64,000 bases of DNA from Streptomyces antibioticus. Its GTDB lineage: Bacteria > Actinomycetota > Actinomycetes > Streptomycetales > Streptomycetaceae. Position numbers and translations under genes: made by a program. The stretch is from the NCBI RefSeq assembly GCF_001514065.1, contig NZ_KQ948426.1, forward strand, positions 186,001 to 250,000, in the 5' to 3' direction. The notes beneath the pieces are model-generated. The model did no database searches. It had not been told where the DNA came from and saw nothing but the letters and a program-made list of their open reading frames with translations. This document shows, in pieces, positions 24,925-34,930 of this stretch; the stretch's first letter is position 1, and each line of letters opens with the position of its first letter.

Positions 24925-27054
24925 TTACTGCTTGGTGTACGTCAGCTTCTCGCCGTTGCCGGTGTTGACGCGCTCCAAGGTGCCGTCCGACTTGAGAGTG
25001 ATCTCGGTGGCCGCGCCCGGGGAGCAGGAGGTGGCGGGCTCGCCGACCGTCACCGTGGAAGGGCCGATCTCCAACGGGCCGTCGCTGCCCGGTGATTCCG
25101 TGAGCGCGGCCTGGAACACGCAGTGGTAGTCGGGGCCGTCGGCGACGAGGGAGAGCACCGTGTCGCCCACCTCGCCCTGCTGGATCGTGAGTTGGCGGGT
25201 GTGGTGGCCGTCCGCGTTGTCGATGCCCGCGGTCCAGGTGCCGAGGTAGCCGGCGGGGACGGTGCCGTCCGCCGGGGCCGAGGTGGTGGGCGTCGGCGAG
25301 GGCTCCGTGGGGGTGGGCGAGGGGCCGGGTGTCGTGGGCGCGCTGGTGGTGGGCGTGGGCTTGGGGTCGGCCTTGTCGTCCCCGCCACTGCTCATCAGCG
25401 CGTAGACCGAGCCACCGGCGCCGAGCGCGACGACCAGGGCGACGGTGACGAGGGCAGCCGTGGACCGGCCGCTGCGGCGCGGGGGGTCGGGCTGGGGGTG
25501 CGGTTGGTTCGGGTAGGGGGCGCCGGGGCCGTAGGGCGGGGTGGCCCCAGGGCCGTACGGCGGGGTGGCGCCCGGCCCGTAGGGCGGAGTGGCTCCTGGA
25601 CCGCCGCTGTACGGGTTGTACTGCGCCGGGACGCCGGGGGTCCAGGGCTGCTGGGGGTGGCCGTAGGCGGGGGTGGACGGGGGTGGCGGCGCGTACTGCT
25701 GGGGCGGCTGCGGCTGCTGCGGGTAGCCGTACGCGGGATGGGCGGGCGGGGCCGGCGGAGGGGTCGCTCCGCCGTACGGCCCGACGGCCGTGGGCAGGTG
25801 ATTCAACGGCGCCCCGCCCCCGGGCCGCCCGGGCCCGGGCGGCGCGTCCTCGGCAGCGGCGGAGGCATGCTCGGGCGCCACCTCGGCGCCCACGCCCTGG
25901 GCGCCTCCAGCTCCCTGGACGCCTCCTGCATGCGCAGCGCCCTGAGCGGCGCCGGCGGCTCCGCCGGGCCCGACGGCTCCGGCACGACCGGCGCCCCCAG
26001 CACCCCCGGCGCTTCCCGCACCCCCAGCAGGTCCCGCAGCTCCACCAGCCCCGACACCCGCAGCACCCCCGGCGCCTCCCGCACCTCCAGCAGCCCCGGC
26101 ACCCGCAGCGCCCCCGCCGCCACCCCCATCCCCCTCCGGATCCTCCGTCTCCAGCAACTGCACCGCATGCCGCCCGAGTTGCGCCACCAGGGCGCTCGGC
26201 AGCCACGGGTCGCGGGAGCGGCCGCCGGAGACCGTGTCCTCGGCGCCGGTGCGGTCCAGGACCTCGTCCAGGGTCGGGCGGGCGGCCGGGTCCTTCTTCA
26301 GGCAGGCCAGGACGAGATCGGCGAGGCCCTCCGGGACCCCCTCCAGGTCGGGTTCCTCCTGGGCGATCCGGAACATGAGCGCGTGCACGCCACTGCCCCC
26401 GGCGCCGAAGGGAAGCTTGCCGGTCGCGGCGTACGCGAGCACGGAGCCCAGGCAGAAGACGTCGCACGCGGGCGTGATCCGGTCGCCCCGCACCTGCTCG
26501 GGCGCCATGAACCCGGGCGAGCCGACCAGCGCGCCGGTCCGCGTCAGGCCCCCGTCGGTCACCGTCTCCAGGGCCCGCGCGATGCCGAAGTCGATGACCC
26601 GCGGCCCGTCGATCGTCACCAGTACGTTGGAGGGCTTCAGGTCGCGGTGGATGATCCCGGCGGCGTGGATGTCCTTCAGGGCGTGCGCCAGTCCGGCGGC
26701 GAGGATCTTCACCGACCGCTCGGGCAGCGCCCCGTGATCATGGCCGACGACCTGCTGGAGGCTCGGCCCGGCGACGTACCCGGTGGCGACCCAGGGCACC
26801 GCGGCCTCGGTGTCGGCGTCGAGGACGGGCGCCGTCCAGTACCCGCCGACCTGCCGGGCGGCCTGCACCTCCTGCCGGAACCGTGCCCGGAACTCCTCCT
26901 GCGCGGCGAGCTCCTCCCGCACCAGCTTCACGGCGACGGTCCGCCCCCGCTCCGACCGCGCGAGATACACCTGCCCCATCCCGCCGGCCCCGAGCCGCGC
27001 CAGCAGCCGATACGCCCCGATCCTCTGCGGATCCCCGGCCCCCAGCTTCTCCAT
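24925..27054 (-). CDS. Transmembrane Ser/Thr protein kinase (PknB-like)
   Basis: A 709-aa kinase. The catalytic domain (about 13-275) has the glycine loop LGAGGMGQVY, Lys43 in AVKLV, catalytic Asp138 in HRDLKPSN, DFG at 155-157 and APE in GSPGFMAPEQV, so it should be active. A Gly/Ala-rich stretch, then Pro/Gln/Tyr-rich sequence with three GATPPYGP octapeptides, leads to one membrane helix (TAALVTVALVVALGAGGSVYALM). A Thr/Pro-rich stalk and an outer domain of about 120 residues with two cysteines (DYHCVFQ, ATSCSPG) follow and may sense a ligand. The start is ATG 27054 (MEKLGAGDPQRIG). It is divergent from the aminotransferase gene and may be transcribed with the PstS-like gene. Confidence 0.93.
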   Translation of the reverse strand: MEKLGAGDPQRIGAYRLLARLGAGGMGQVYLARSERGRTVAVKLVREELAAQEEFRARFRQEVQAARQVGGYWTAPVLDADTEAAVPWVATGYVAGPSLQQVVGHDHGALPERSVKILAAGLAHALKDIHAAGIIHRDLKPSNVLVTIDGPRVIDFGIARALETVTDGGLTRTGALVGSPGFMAPEQVRGDRITPACDVFCLGSVLAYAATGKLPFGAGGSGVHALMFRIAQEEPDLEGVPEGLADLVLACLKKDPAARPTLDEVLDRTGAEDTVSGGRSRDPWLPSALVAQLGRHAVQLLETEDPEGDGGGGGGAAGAGAAGGAGGAGGAAGVGAGGAAGPAGGAGSAGGAGGAGRAGAVGPGGAAGAAQGAAHAGGVQGAGGAQGVGAEVAPEHASAAAEDAPPGPGRPGGGAPLNHLPTAVGPYGGATPPPAPPAHPAYGYPQQPQPPQQYAPPPPSTPAYGHPQQPWTPGVPAQYNPYSGGPGATPPYGPGATPPYGPGATPPYGPGAPYPNQPHPQPDPPRRSGRSTAALVTVALVVALGAGGSVYALMSSGGDDKADPKPTPTTSAPTTPGPSPTPTEPSPTPTTSAPADGTVPAGYLGTWTAGIDNADGHHTRQLTIQQGEVGDTVLSLVADGPDYHCVFQAALTESPGSDGPLEIGPSTVTVGEPATSCSPGAATEITLKSDGTLERVNTGNGEKLTYTKQ
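25930..26130 (-). repeat. Low-complexity Gly/Ala and Pro-rich coding repeats in the kinase
   Basis: Imperfect CCCCCGGCGCCTCCCGCA-type units encode an almost pure Gly/Ala linker of about 60 residues. A second set near 25530-25600 encodes three GATPPYGP octapeptides. Both lie between the catalytic domain and the membrane helix. Confidence 0.8.
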
Positions 27055-27150
27055 CGCAGGCCCTCCCCGTACTCCCCCGACACGTGCCTGTGCGTGGGCT
27101 CACGATAGTGCGGTCGTACGAGGTGACGGACGCCCCGGGTCCGACGGTTC

Positions 27151-27218
27151 CGTAACGTCAAGCCCGGCAACCGGTCGTTCCGACCAGGTCCCGTACCGCC
27201 AAGCCCGACAACCTGTCG
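27151..27218. repeat. 27-bp direct repeat in a divergent promoter gap
   Basis: The words CGTAACGTCAAGCCCGGCAA (27151 onward, through GGTCG at 27177) and CGTACCGCCAAGCCCGACAA (27192-27218) match at 23 of 27 bases with a 41-base period. The 233-base gap divides the kinase and aminotransferase genes. They may be paired operator sites. Confidence 0.7.
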
Positions 27219-27287
27219 CGGAAACCCCCCGTCCACAGACAGGACGCCGATACCGCTTCCGCATCGCGGACATTTACGCTCACCCGC

Positions 27288-28643
27288 ATGACCCCTCAGC
27301 CAAACCCCGAGGCCGGCGCCGCCGTGAAGGCCGCGGACCGTGCTCATGTGTTCCACTCCTGGTCCGCGCAGGAGCTCATCGACCCGCTCGCCGTTGCCGG
27401 CGCCGAGGGGTCGTACTTCTGGGACTACGACGGCAAGCGGTACCTCGACTTCACGAGTGGCCTCGTCTACACGAACATCGGCTACCAGCACCCGAAGGTC
27501 GTCGCCGCGATCCAGGAACAGGCCGCAACCCTGTCCACGTTCGCGCCCGCCTTCGCGATCGAGGCGCGGTCGGAGGCGGCGCGGCTGATCGCCGAGCGGA
27601 CGCCCGGTGACCTGGACAAGATCTTCTTCACCAATGGTGGGGCCGATGCCGTGGAGCACGCCGTGCGCATGGCGCGGCTGCACACCGGGCGGGCCAAGGT
27701 GCTCTCCGCGTACCGCTCGTACCACGGCGGTACGCAGCAGGCGATCAACATCACCGGTGACCCCCGCCGTTGGGCCTCCGACAGCGCCTCCGCCGGTGTC
27801 GTGCACTTCTGGGCGCCGTACCTGTACCGCTCCCGGTTCTACGCGGAGACCGAGGAGCAGGAGTGCGCGCGGGCGCTGGAGCACCTGGAGACGACGATCG
27901 CCTTCGAGGGGCCGGGCACGGTCGCCGCGATCATCCTGGAGACCATCCCCGGCACCGCCGGGATCATGGTCCCGCCGCCCGGCTATCTCGCGGGCGTCCG
28001 CGAGATCTGCGACAAGTACGGGATCGTCTTCGTCCTCGACGAGGTCATGGCCGGTTTCGGGCGTACCGGTGAGTGGTTCGCGGCCGATCTGTTCGGGGTC
28101 GTGCCCGACCTGATGACCTTCGCCAAGGGCGTCAACAGCGGCTACGTCCCGCTCGGCGGGGTCGCCATCTCCGGCGCGATCGCGGAGACCTTCGGCAAGC
28201 GCACCTACCCGGGCGGTCTGACGTACTCCGGGCATCCGCTCGCCTGTGCCGCCGCCGTGGCGACGATCAATGTCATGGCGGAGGAGGGCGTGGTCGAGAA
28301 CGCCAAGAACCTCGGTGCGGCCGTGGTCGAGCCCGCCCTGCGCGAGCTCGCCGAGCGTCACCCTTCCGTGGGCGAGGTCCGCGGCGTCGGCATGTTCTGG
28401 GCGCTGGACCTGGTCAAGAACAAGGAGACCCGCGAGCCGCTGGTGCCGTACAACGCGGCCGGCGAGGCGAACGCCCCGATGGCCGCGTTCGGCGCCGCCG
28501 CCAAGAAGCACGGCATCTGGCCCTTCATCAACATGAACCGCACGCATGTGGTGCCGCCGTGCAACGTCTCCGAGGCCGAGCTGAAGGAGGGCCTGTCGGC
28601 ACTGGACGCGGCGCTCTCCGTGGCGGACGAGCACACGGAGTAG
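27288..28643 (+). CDS. Class III PLP-dependent aminotransferase
   Basis: A 451-aa fold-type I transaminase of the omega-amino acid group, likely using beta-alanine, GABA or a similar amine with pyruvate or 2-oxoglutarate. It shows GSYFWDYDGKRYLDFTSGLVYTNIGYQHPKVVAAI at the N-terminus and FFTNGGADAVEHAVRMAR for PLP phosphate binding. The PLP Asp is in VFVLDEVMAGFGRTGEWFA, and the Schiff-base Lys is in MTFAKGVNSGYVPLGGV. ATG 27288 fits the family. The GntR gene follows in the same direction 117 bases later and may regulate amine catabolism. The exact substrate cannot be read from sequence. Confidence 0.92.
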   Translation: MTPQPNPEAGAAVKAADRAHVFHSWSAQELIDPLAVAGAEGSYFWDYDGKRYLDFTSGLVYTNIGYQHPKVVAAIQEQAATLSTFAPAFAIEARSEAARLIAERTPGDLDKIFFTNGGADAVEHAVRMARLHTGRAKVLSAYRSYHGGTQQAINITGDPRRWASDSASAGVVHFWAPYLYRSRFYAETEEQECARALEHLETTIAFEGPGTVAAIILETIPGTAGIMVPPPGYLAGVREICDKYGIVFVLDEVMAGFGRTGEWFAADLFGVVPDLMTFAKGVNSGYVPLGGVAISGAIAETFGKRTYPGGLTYSGHPLACAAAVATINVMAEEGVVENAKNLGAAVVEPALRELAERHPSVGEVRGVGMFWALDLVKNKETREPLVPYNAAGEANAPMAAFGAAAKKHGIWPFINMNRTHVVPPCNVSEAELKEGLSALDAALSVADEHTE

Positions 28644-28698
28644 CCACCGGGGCTTTCCCAGCGCTACGCGGGTAAACAGCGGGAACCCGAACGCGTAA

Positions 28699-28734
28699 GG
28701 TGGCGTGCTCGTAGACATATACGTGCACGCCACC
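28699..28734. promoter_or_regulatory. Nested inverted repeats before the GntR gene
   Basis: GGTGGCGTGC (28699-28708) pairs perfectly with GCACGCCACC (28725-28734). Inside the loop, CGTA and TACG form a second small palindrome (CGTAGACATATACG, 28711-28724) that resembles the G-T-N6-A-C operators of FCD-type GntR regulators. It ends 26 bases before the GntR start. Confidence 0.55.
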
Positions 28735-28760
28735 CGACCGCCACAGGGAGAGGCCCGATC

Positions 28761-29456
28761 ATGCCCGGCAACGGCGCCGTGACCCGCAACACCCTGCGGC
28801 AGCAGATCGCCGACGCGCTGCGCGACGAGGTGCTGGGCGGACGGCTCCAGCCGGGGCAGGAGTTCACGGTCAAGGAGATCGCCGAGCAGTACGGGGTGTC
28901 GGCGACGCCGGTCCGCGAGGCGCTGGTCGACCTCGCCGCGCAGGGCCTGCTCGAAGCCGACCAGCATCGCGGCTTCCGGGTCCACGAGTACTCCGTCGCG
29001 GACTACCGCGGCATCATCGAGGCCCGCGCCCTCGTGATCGACGGCATGTTCAAGGCGCTCGACGACGGCCATCTGGGCCTGGTCGACGAGCCGGACACCA
29101 CCCGTATCCCGGCCCTGCTCGCGGGTGTGCGGCGCCGCGGCGAGGAGGCCCAGCGGGCCGCCGGGGCCGGTGACCTGACCGTCCTGATCGGCTATGACCT
29201 GCGGTTCTGGCGCGAGTTGAGCGCCCTGTTCGGCAACCCCTACCTGTCGGACTTCCTGCACCGGCTGCGGGTGCAGTCCTGGGTGTGCGCGGTGCAGCAT
29301 CTGCGCCGGGTCGACGATCTGCGCGGGGAGCTGTGGGCCGACCACACCGGGCTGGTCGACGCGCTGGTCCGCCAGGACACCAAGGCCGCGCGGGAGATCG
29401 TCGCCGCCTACAACGCGCAGTCGCTGGCGGTCATCGAGCGCATGGCCGGGGAATGA
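28761..29456 (+). CDS. GntR family regulator, FCD subfamily
   Basis: A 231-aa repressor or activator. The winged helix at residues 8-75 (NTLRQQIADALRDEVLGGRLQPGQEFTVKEIAEQYGVSATPVREALVDLAAQGLLE) is the classic GntR signature. The C-terminal helical FCD domain has acidic and histidine residues that usually bind a metal and carboxylate ligand (DLTVLIGYDLRFWRELSALFGN, LWADHTGLVDALVRQD). ATG 28761 is preceded by CAGGGAGAGG. A nested palindrome sits just upstream, which suggests autoregulation. The upstream aminotransferase is the best candidate target besides itself. Confidence 0.93.
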   Translation: MPGNGAVTRNTLRQQIADALRDEVLGGRLQPGQEFTVKEIAEQYGVSATPVREALVDLAAQGLLEADQHRGFRVHEYSVADYRGIIEARALVIDGMFKALDDGHLGLVDEPDTTRIPALLAGVRRRGEEAQRAAGAGDLTVLIGYDLRFWRELSALFGNPYLSDFLHRLRVQSWVCAVQHLRRVDDLRGELWADHTGLVDALVRQDTKAAREIVAAYNAQSLAVIERMAGE

Positions 29457-29581
29457 GCCTCGTGCAATGAGCTGGGTACCCGGGGTGTGGGTATGGGGAC
29501 TTCACGACTACTCTTCCCTGACCACTCCGCTACACGGAGCTATGTCCGTCGTGCCGCACCGAGCTATCCGAGGAGCCCTCT

Positions 29582-30232
29582 TTGGCCTGTGACCTGTGGC
29601 TGGTACCGCTCGTCGACGTGTTGTGCCACACGCCCGACAACCCGTTCGCCGAGGAACTCGCGCAATACAACAAGGTGCTCGCCGAGGCCGGGCTGCCGCC
29701 GGTGCCGGTGTACCAGTACATGCCGGGCCTGTCCGGCGAGGTCGCCCCGGTGGCCGGCTTCGACTACGACGCCCTGCACTTCCTGCGCCGCGCGTATCTG
29801 CTCCAGGTCTGCGGGCTGCCGGTCACGCCGGTCGACGAACTCGGCGGGGACTACGAGCAGTTGCTGGAGATGTTCGAGGCGACGGCCCAGCAGTCGCACC
29901 TGGTCTGGCACTACGACCACGCGGGCGCCTACGTCCCCGTCGACTTCCCGCACCCGCTGGCCAACGACGAACTCCTCGCGGGCGGCGGCCCCTTGGGCTC
30001 CTCGCAGACCCTGCTGCGGGAGCTGGCGCTGGTCGGCCCGTCGATCGGCATAGACCCCGCCAACCCCCCGGCGGCCCCGCAGCCGCCGCTCGGCCCGACC
30101 GAGCTGGAGGAACCGGCCGTCCCCGCCCCGTACGATCCCAGTCCCTTCGCCCGGGAACGGCACGTCTGGCTGGGCCTGCACGCGGCGGCGACCCGCAGCC
30201 TCGCCCAGGGCTCGATGATCATCTTCAGCTGA
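29582..30232 (+). CDS. Conserved Streptomyces hypothetical protein (216 aa)
   Basis: Function unknown. The start is TTG 29582 (LACDLWLVPLVDVLCHTPDN), supported by AGGAG six bases upstream; the N-terminus then matches the conserved form I remember from Streptomyces. It is soluble and acidic, with many aromatic residues (QQSHLVWHYDHAGAYVPVDF) and a Pro-rich segment near 165-190 before the last helix (VWLGLHAAATRSLAQGSMIIFS). No signal peptide or known motif is present. It is followed by a convergent small gene after 15 bases. Confidence 0.75.
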   Translation: MACDLWLVPLVDVLCHTPDNPFAEELAQYNKVLAEAGLPPVPVYQYMPGLSGEVAPVAGFDYDALHFLRRAYLLQVCGLPVTPVDELGGDYEQLLEMFEATAQQSHLVWHYDHAGAYVPVDFPHPLANDELLAGGGPLGSSQTLLRELALVGPSIGIDPANPPAAPQPPLGPTELEEPAVPAPYDPSPFARERHVWLGLHAAATRSLAQGSMIIFS

Positions 30233-30247
30233 CAGCCGGCAGCGGTT

Positions 30248-30538
30248 TCAGCGCAGCTGGGACAGGCCCTTCTGCAAGTCCTCGGCGTTCATGACCGGCG
30301 TCATGTCCAGCTCGGCGTCGAGGTCCATGAAGAAGGGCTCGGCGGTCGGCGGCATCTGGGAGCTGTCCTGCATGTCGAAGACCAGGTAACAGGTGCGGAC
30401 CCCGTGGTCGAGCGTGAAGTAGGCGGCCTCGGGCTTGAGGTTCTCCATGGCCTCCTGCATCAGCTGGGGCAGCTTGCCGGTGCGGATGAGGTCGTTCGCC
30501 TTCTCGGTGTTCATGGACGCCTTGAGCAGAACGCGCAT
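30248..30538 (-). CDS. Small conserved hypothetical protein (96 aa)
   Basis: A ferredoxin-like alpha/beta dimeric fold is likely: MRVLLKASMNTEKANDLIRTGKLPQLMQEAMENLKPEAAYFTLDHGVRTCYLVFDMQD is a strand-helix-strand-strand pattern typical of small stress or dimeric barrel proteins (DUF3303-like). The ATG at 30538 has AAGGTGAG four bases before it; the frame is open upstream but overlaps the divergent NmrA-like gene. No function is known. Confidence 0.8.
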   Translation of the reverse strand: MRVLLKASMNTEKANDLIRTGKLPQLMQEAMENLKPEAAYFTLDHGVRTCYLVFDMQDSSQMPPTAEPFFMDLDAELDMTPVMNAEDLQKGLSQLR

Positions 30539-30699
30539 CGCACTCACCTTCTTCTGTCGGCAGATACGCGCAGGCCTCCATCGTATGCCCGATATGTCCG
30601 TTCCCGTACTCCATGGGAAGGACACCGGACGCCTCCCCCGGTGCGACGCGCCCCGCGGCCGCCCGGAGCACGCTGGAACCCACCCGAAGGGAGACGGCG

Positions 30700-31548
30700 A
30701 TGATCCTGGTGACCGGTGCGACAGGGCACGTGGGCAGTGAGCTCGTACGACGACTGGTGGCGTCCGGCGCGCCGGTACGGGCCATGACGCGGCGCCCCGA
30801 CGAGGCCCGTCTGCCCTCCGGCGCACGGCCGGTGTACGGCGACGCGGGCGACCCGGCGAGCCTGCGGGCGGCGTTCGCGGGCGTCTCCGCGGCCTTCCTG
30901 ATGTCGGCCCAGCCGGTCGGCACGGCCCCGCTCCCGACCCACGACCTGGCACTGGCGGAGGCGGCCCGGCAGGCAGGAGTACGACGGCTGGTGAAGCTCT
31001 CCGTCCTGGACGGCGGCGCGGGGAGCGACCCGATCGCCCGCTGGCACGCGGCGGCGGAGGCCGCGGTCCTCGACGCGGCCCCCGTCCGGACCCTGCTGCG
31101 CCCCGGCCGCTTCATGTCCAACGCCCTCCAGTGGGCGGGCCGGTTGAGGGCCGGTGACGAGGTGGCGATCCCGTTCGCGGACCGCCCGGCGGCGAGCATC
31201 GACCCGGCGGACCTGGCGGAGATCGCGGAGCAAGCCCTGACGACCGACGAACACGCGGGCATGACCTACGAGTTGAGCGGCCCCGAGTCCCTGACCCCGA
31301 CGCAGGAACTGCACCTCCTCGGCGAGGTCCTGGACCGCGACCTGCGGGTACGCCCCGTACCCGCCGAGGCGGCCCGCACGGGCATGCAGCGGTACGGCTT
31401 CCCGCCCGAGGTCATCGACGCGATCATGCACCGCACGCTGGAGGACGACCGGGGCGCGGACGTCCTCCCGACGGCGGCGAAGGTGCTGGGCCGCCCGCCG
31501 CGCACGTTCGCGCAGTGGGCGGCGGCACACGCGGAGGCGTTCCGCTGA
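30700..31548 (+). CDS. NAD(P)-binding NmrA/atypical SDR family protein
   Basis: A 282-aa Rossmann protein of the atypical short-chain dehydrogenase (NmrA/TMR-like) group. It starts MILVTGATGHVGSELVRRLVASGAPVRAMTRRPDEA with the GATGHVG dinucleotide loop. It has VRRLVKLSVLDGG and a C-terminal helical region (PRTFAQWAAAHAEAF) shared by NAD(P)H-binding reductases of this type. No Tyr-x-x-x-Lys is visible, as expected. It may act as a quinone or redox-linked reductase, or as a sensor; the substrate is unknown. ATG 30700 follows GAAGGGAGA. Confidence 0.88.
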   Translation: MILVTGATGHVGSELVRRLVASGAPVRAMTRRPDEARLPSGARPVYGDAGDPASLRAAFAGVSAAFLMSAQPVGTAPLPTHDLALAEAARQAGVRRLVKLSVLDGGAGSDPIARWHAAAEAAVLDAAPVRTLLRPGRFMSNALQWAGRLRAGDEVAIPFADRPAASIDPADLAEIAEQALTTDEHAGMTYELSGPESLTPTQELHLLGEVLDRDLRVRPVPAEAARTGMQRYGFPPEVIDAIMHRTLEDDRGADVLPTAAKVLGRPPRTFAQWAAAHAEAFR

Positions 31549-31551
31549 GGC

Positions 31552-33348
31552 TCAGAACACCGGCGTCCCGGCCTGGGTCAGCTTCCAGTTGGTGACCGCG
31601 AAGTCGGCCGGGTCCAGCGCCCCCTTGGCCGTCACGTAGTCGATCATCAGCTGGCGGATCTCGTTGGTGGAGCTGTAGGCGATGTCGGCGGTGGCGATGT
31701 GCGGATACCCCGAACCGCCGTTCGCCCGGTAGTTGTTGACGGCGACGACGAAGACCTGGTCGTCGGCGACCGGGGCGCCGTTGTACGTCAGGTTCTTGAT
31801 CCGGGAGCCCTCGGCCTGCGCGATGTCGATCTCGTAGTCGACGCCCGCCGCCGTGTCGTACATGTAGTCCCAGAACTTGTTGGCGTTGGTGAGGGTCGCG
31901 GTGTCGACCTTGGTGCCGGCCGGGACCTGGTAGTAGTACTTCGCCGCGAACTCCAGGTAGTCCTTGAGCTGGGCGCCTGTCAGCTTCTTGCCGTACAGGG
32001 TGTTGTCGTAGATGTAGAGCCCGGCGATGTCCTTGATGGTGACGCTGCCCTGGGGGATGTCGGCCGTGCGGCTGAAGGGCGCGGCGACCGAGATCAGCGG
32101 GAGCGCCGCGTCCGACGCCGAGAGCCCGGCCTTCACCGTCTCCATCTGGACCTTGTGGATGAAGTCCATGATCGGCACGTCCTTCCAGCAGGACTCCGCC
32201 GCCGAGAGGTCCTGCGTGCAGGTGCCGACCGCCGTGTTCACGTACTTCACGACCAGCTCGTGGTCGGCCTCCAGGAGCTTCTTGATCTCCGGGTCCTCGT
32301 CCACGTCCTTGGGGTTGAGGGTCTGCGCGGTCTTGCTCGTCACCTTCCACTGGCCGTGGTGGAGTTCGAGCTCGAAGTCGAAGACGCTCAGCCGGTAGCC
32401 CCAGCAGTACGGCTCGGACAGCAGCACCTCCTCGCCGGTCTCCGCGTTCTTCACCGTGTACGAGGGCACCTCGACGTGCGTGTGGCCCACCAGGATCGCG
32501 TCGATGCCGGGCACCTGCTCGGCGACCAGGTTCGAGGCGTTCTCGACGTACGGGAGCGAGTCGCCCCAGGACGTGGATCCGTCGAGCCCGGAGTGATCGG
32601 TCAGGAACACCACGTCGCACCCCAGGGCACGCAGCCGCGGCACGTACTTCTTCGCCTGCTCGACCAGCCCGGGGAAGACCATCTTCCCGCTCACGTTGTC
32701 CTTGTCCCACAGGGCGATGCCGGGGTTGGTGAGCCCGAGGATGCCCACCTTGATGTCCGGGGCGCCCGGCACACAGATCCGCTTCACGGTGTAGGGCGGA
32801 AAAGCGGGCTTGAGGGTCTTCGCGTCCAGCGCATTCGCGCCGAGCAGCGGGAAGTGACACTCCTGCTCGAACTTCCGGAGCACCTCGATGCCGTAGTTGA
32901 ACTCGTGGTTGCCGAGCGCGGCGGCGTCGTAACGCATGTGGTTCATGGCGACGGCCATCGGGTGCTTCGGCGCGCCCTTGTCGGTGATGGGCTGCACGCG
33001 CGCGAAGTAGTAGGCCAGCGAGGTGCCCTGGATGATGTCACCGGCGTCGACGAGCAGCACCCGGTGCTCGCCCTTGGCCGCGCGCTGCTGCTTGATGAGC
33101 GTGGCGACCCGGGCGACCCCGACGGAGTTGCCGGCCTTGTCGCTGTAGGCGGCGTCCTTGTAGTAGTCCCAGTCGAAGACGTGGCTGTGCAGGTCGGTGG
33201 TGCCGAGGATCGAGAACGACCAGGTGCGCGGGTTCCGCTCGGCGGCTTGCGCCTCGCCGGTACCGACCGCTCCGGCCACGGCGACGGCCGCACCGGTGAC
33301 GGCCGATTTCTGCACGAACTCACGGCGGTTCATGGGGCTGACGGGCAT
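31552..33348 (-). CDS. Tat-exported bifunctional metallophosphatase/5'-nucleotidase
   Basis: A 598-aa secreted phosphatase of the UshA type. The leader MPVSPMNRREFVQKSAVTGAAVAVAGAVGTGEAQA holds a twin-arginine motif (NRREFVQK). The metallophosphoesterase domain shows TTDLHSHVFDWDYY, LLVDAGDIIQGT, ALGNHEFNYGIE and LVGHTHVEVPSY, the metal ligands. The C-terminal nucleotidase domain starts near IKKLLEADHELV and has LISVAAPFSRT, LKDYLEFAAKYY and VVAVNNYRANGGSGY, the substrate-binding part. ATG 33348 has AGGAG six bases upstream. It should release phosphate and nucleoside from extracellular nucleotides, which could interest the PstS-like and kinase genes nearby. Confidence 0.95.
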   Translation of the reverse strand: MPVSPMNRREFVQKSAVTGAAVAVAGAVGTGEAQAAERNPRTWSFSILGTTDLHSHVFDWDYYKDAAYSDKAGNSVGVARVATLIKQQRAAKGEHRVLLVDAGDIIQGTSLAYYFARVQPITDKGAPKHPMAVAMNHMRYDAAALGNHEFNYGIEVLRKFEQECHFPLLGANALDAKTLKPAFPPYTVKRICVPGAPDIKVGILGLTNPGIALWDKDNVSGKMVFPGLVEQAKKYVPRLRALGCDVVFLTDHSGLDGSTSWGDSLPYVENASNLVAEQVPGIDAILVGHTHVEVPSYTVKNAETGEEVLLSEPYCWGYRLSVFDFELELHHGQWKVTSKTAQTLNPKDVDEDPEIKKLLEADHELVVKYVNTAVGTCTQDLSAAESCWKDVPIMDFIHKVQMETVKAGLSASDAALPLISVAAPFSRTADIPQGSVTIKDIAGLYIYDNTLYGKKLTGAQLKDYLEFAAKYYYQVPAGTKVDTATLTNANKFWDYMYDTAAGVDYEIDIAQAEGSRIKNLTYNGAPVADDQVFVVAVNNYRANGGSGYPHIATADIAYSSTNEIRQLMIDYVTAKGALDPADFAVTNWKLTQAGTPVF

Positions 33349-33441
33349 CGAGGACTCCTGGGACGGGAGAGGGGAGGAGGGGCACAACTACCCGCGTAGA
33401 TAGTTGCCTTCCGCCACTTCCCGACGGAACCAGGAAAAGGC

Positions 33442-33477
33442 CATGGGCCGGTCAAGGAAATCCTTGACCGGCCCATG
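33442..33477 (-). terminator. Terminator of purA
   Basis: CATGGGCCGGTCAAGGA (33442-33458) is perfectly complementary to 33461-33477, a 17-pair stem. On the minus strand it begins 21 bases after the purA stop and is followed by GCCTTTTCC, a clear T-run for this genome. Confidence 0.9.
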
Positions 33478-33497
33478 CTCCGGAGAACCCGGAAGAC

Positions 33498-34817
<1,320 letters not shown>

Positions 34818-34825
34818 TCAGGGGC

Positions 34826-34853
34826 GTACACCGCACAACTCTGTGCTGTGTAC
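34826..34853. promoter_or_regulatory. Imperfect palindrome upstream of purA
   Basis: GTACACcGCACA (34826-34837) and TGTGCtGTGTAC (34842-34853) are complementary at 11 of 12 positions around the loop ACTC. It is centred about 58 bases before the purA start, a likely operator position. The regulator is unknown. Confidence 0.5.
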
Positions 34854-34930
34854 ACCGGCGACCTTCTTCGGCCACCGTCGGCCGTGGTCGGCCGCGAACC
34901 CGTCGGACCCGGATGCCCCGGAATAGACGA

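Noticed and set aside
23585-26467. Minus-strand open frame of 960 codons
   Set aside because: It is out of frame with the kinase and PstS-like genes on the same strand, and its composition (Arg/Pro-rich) is that of a shadow frame.
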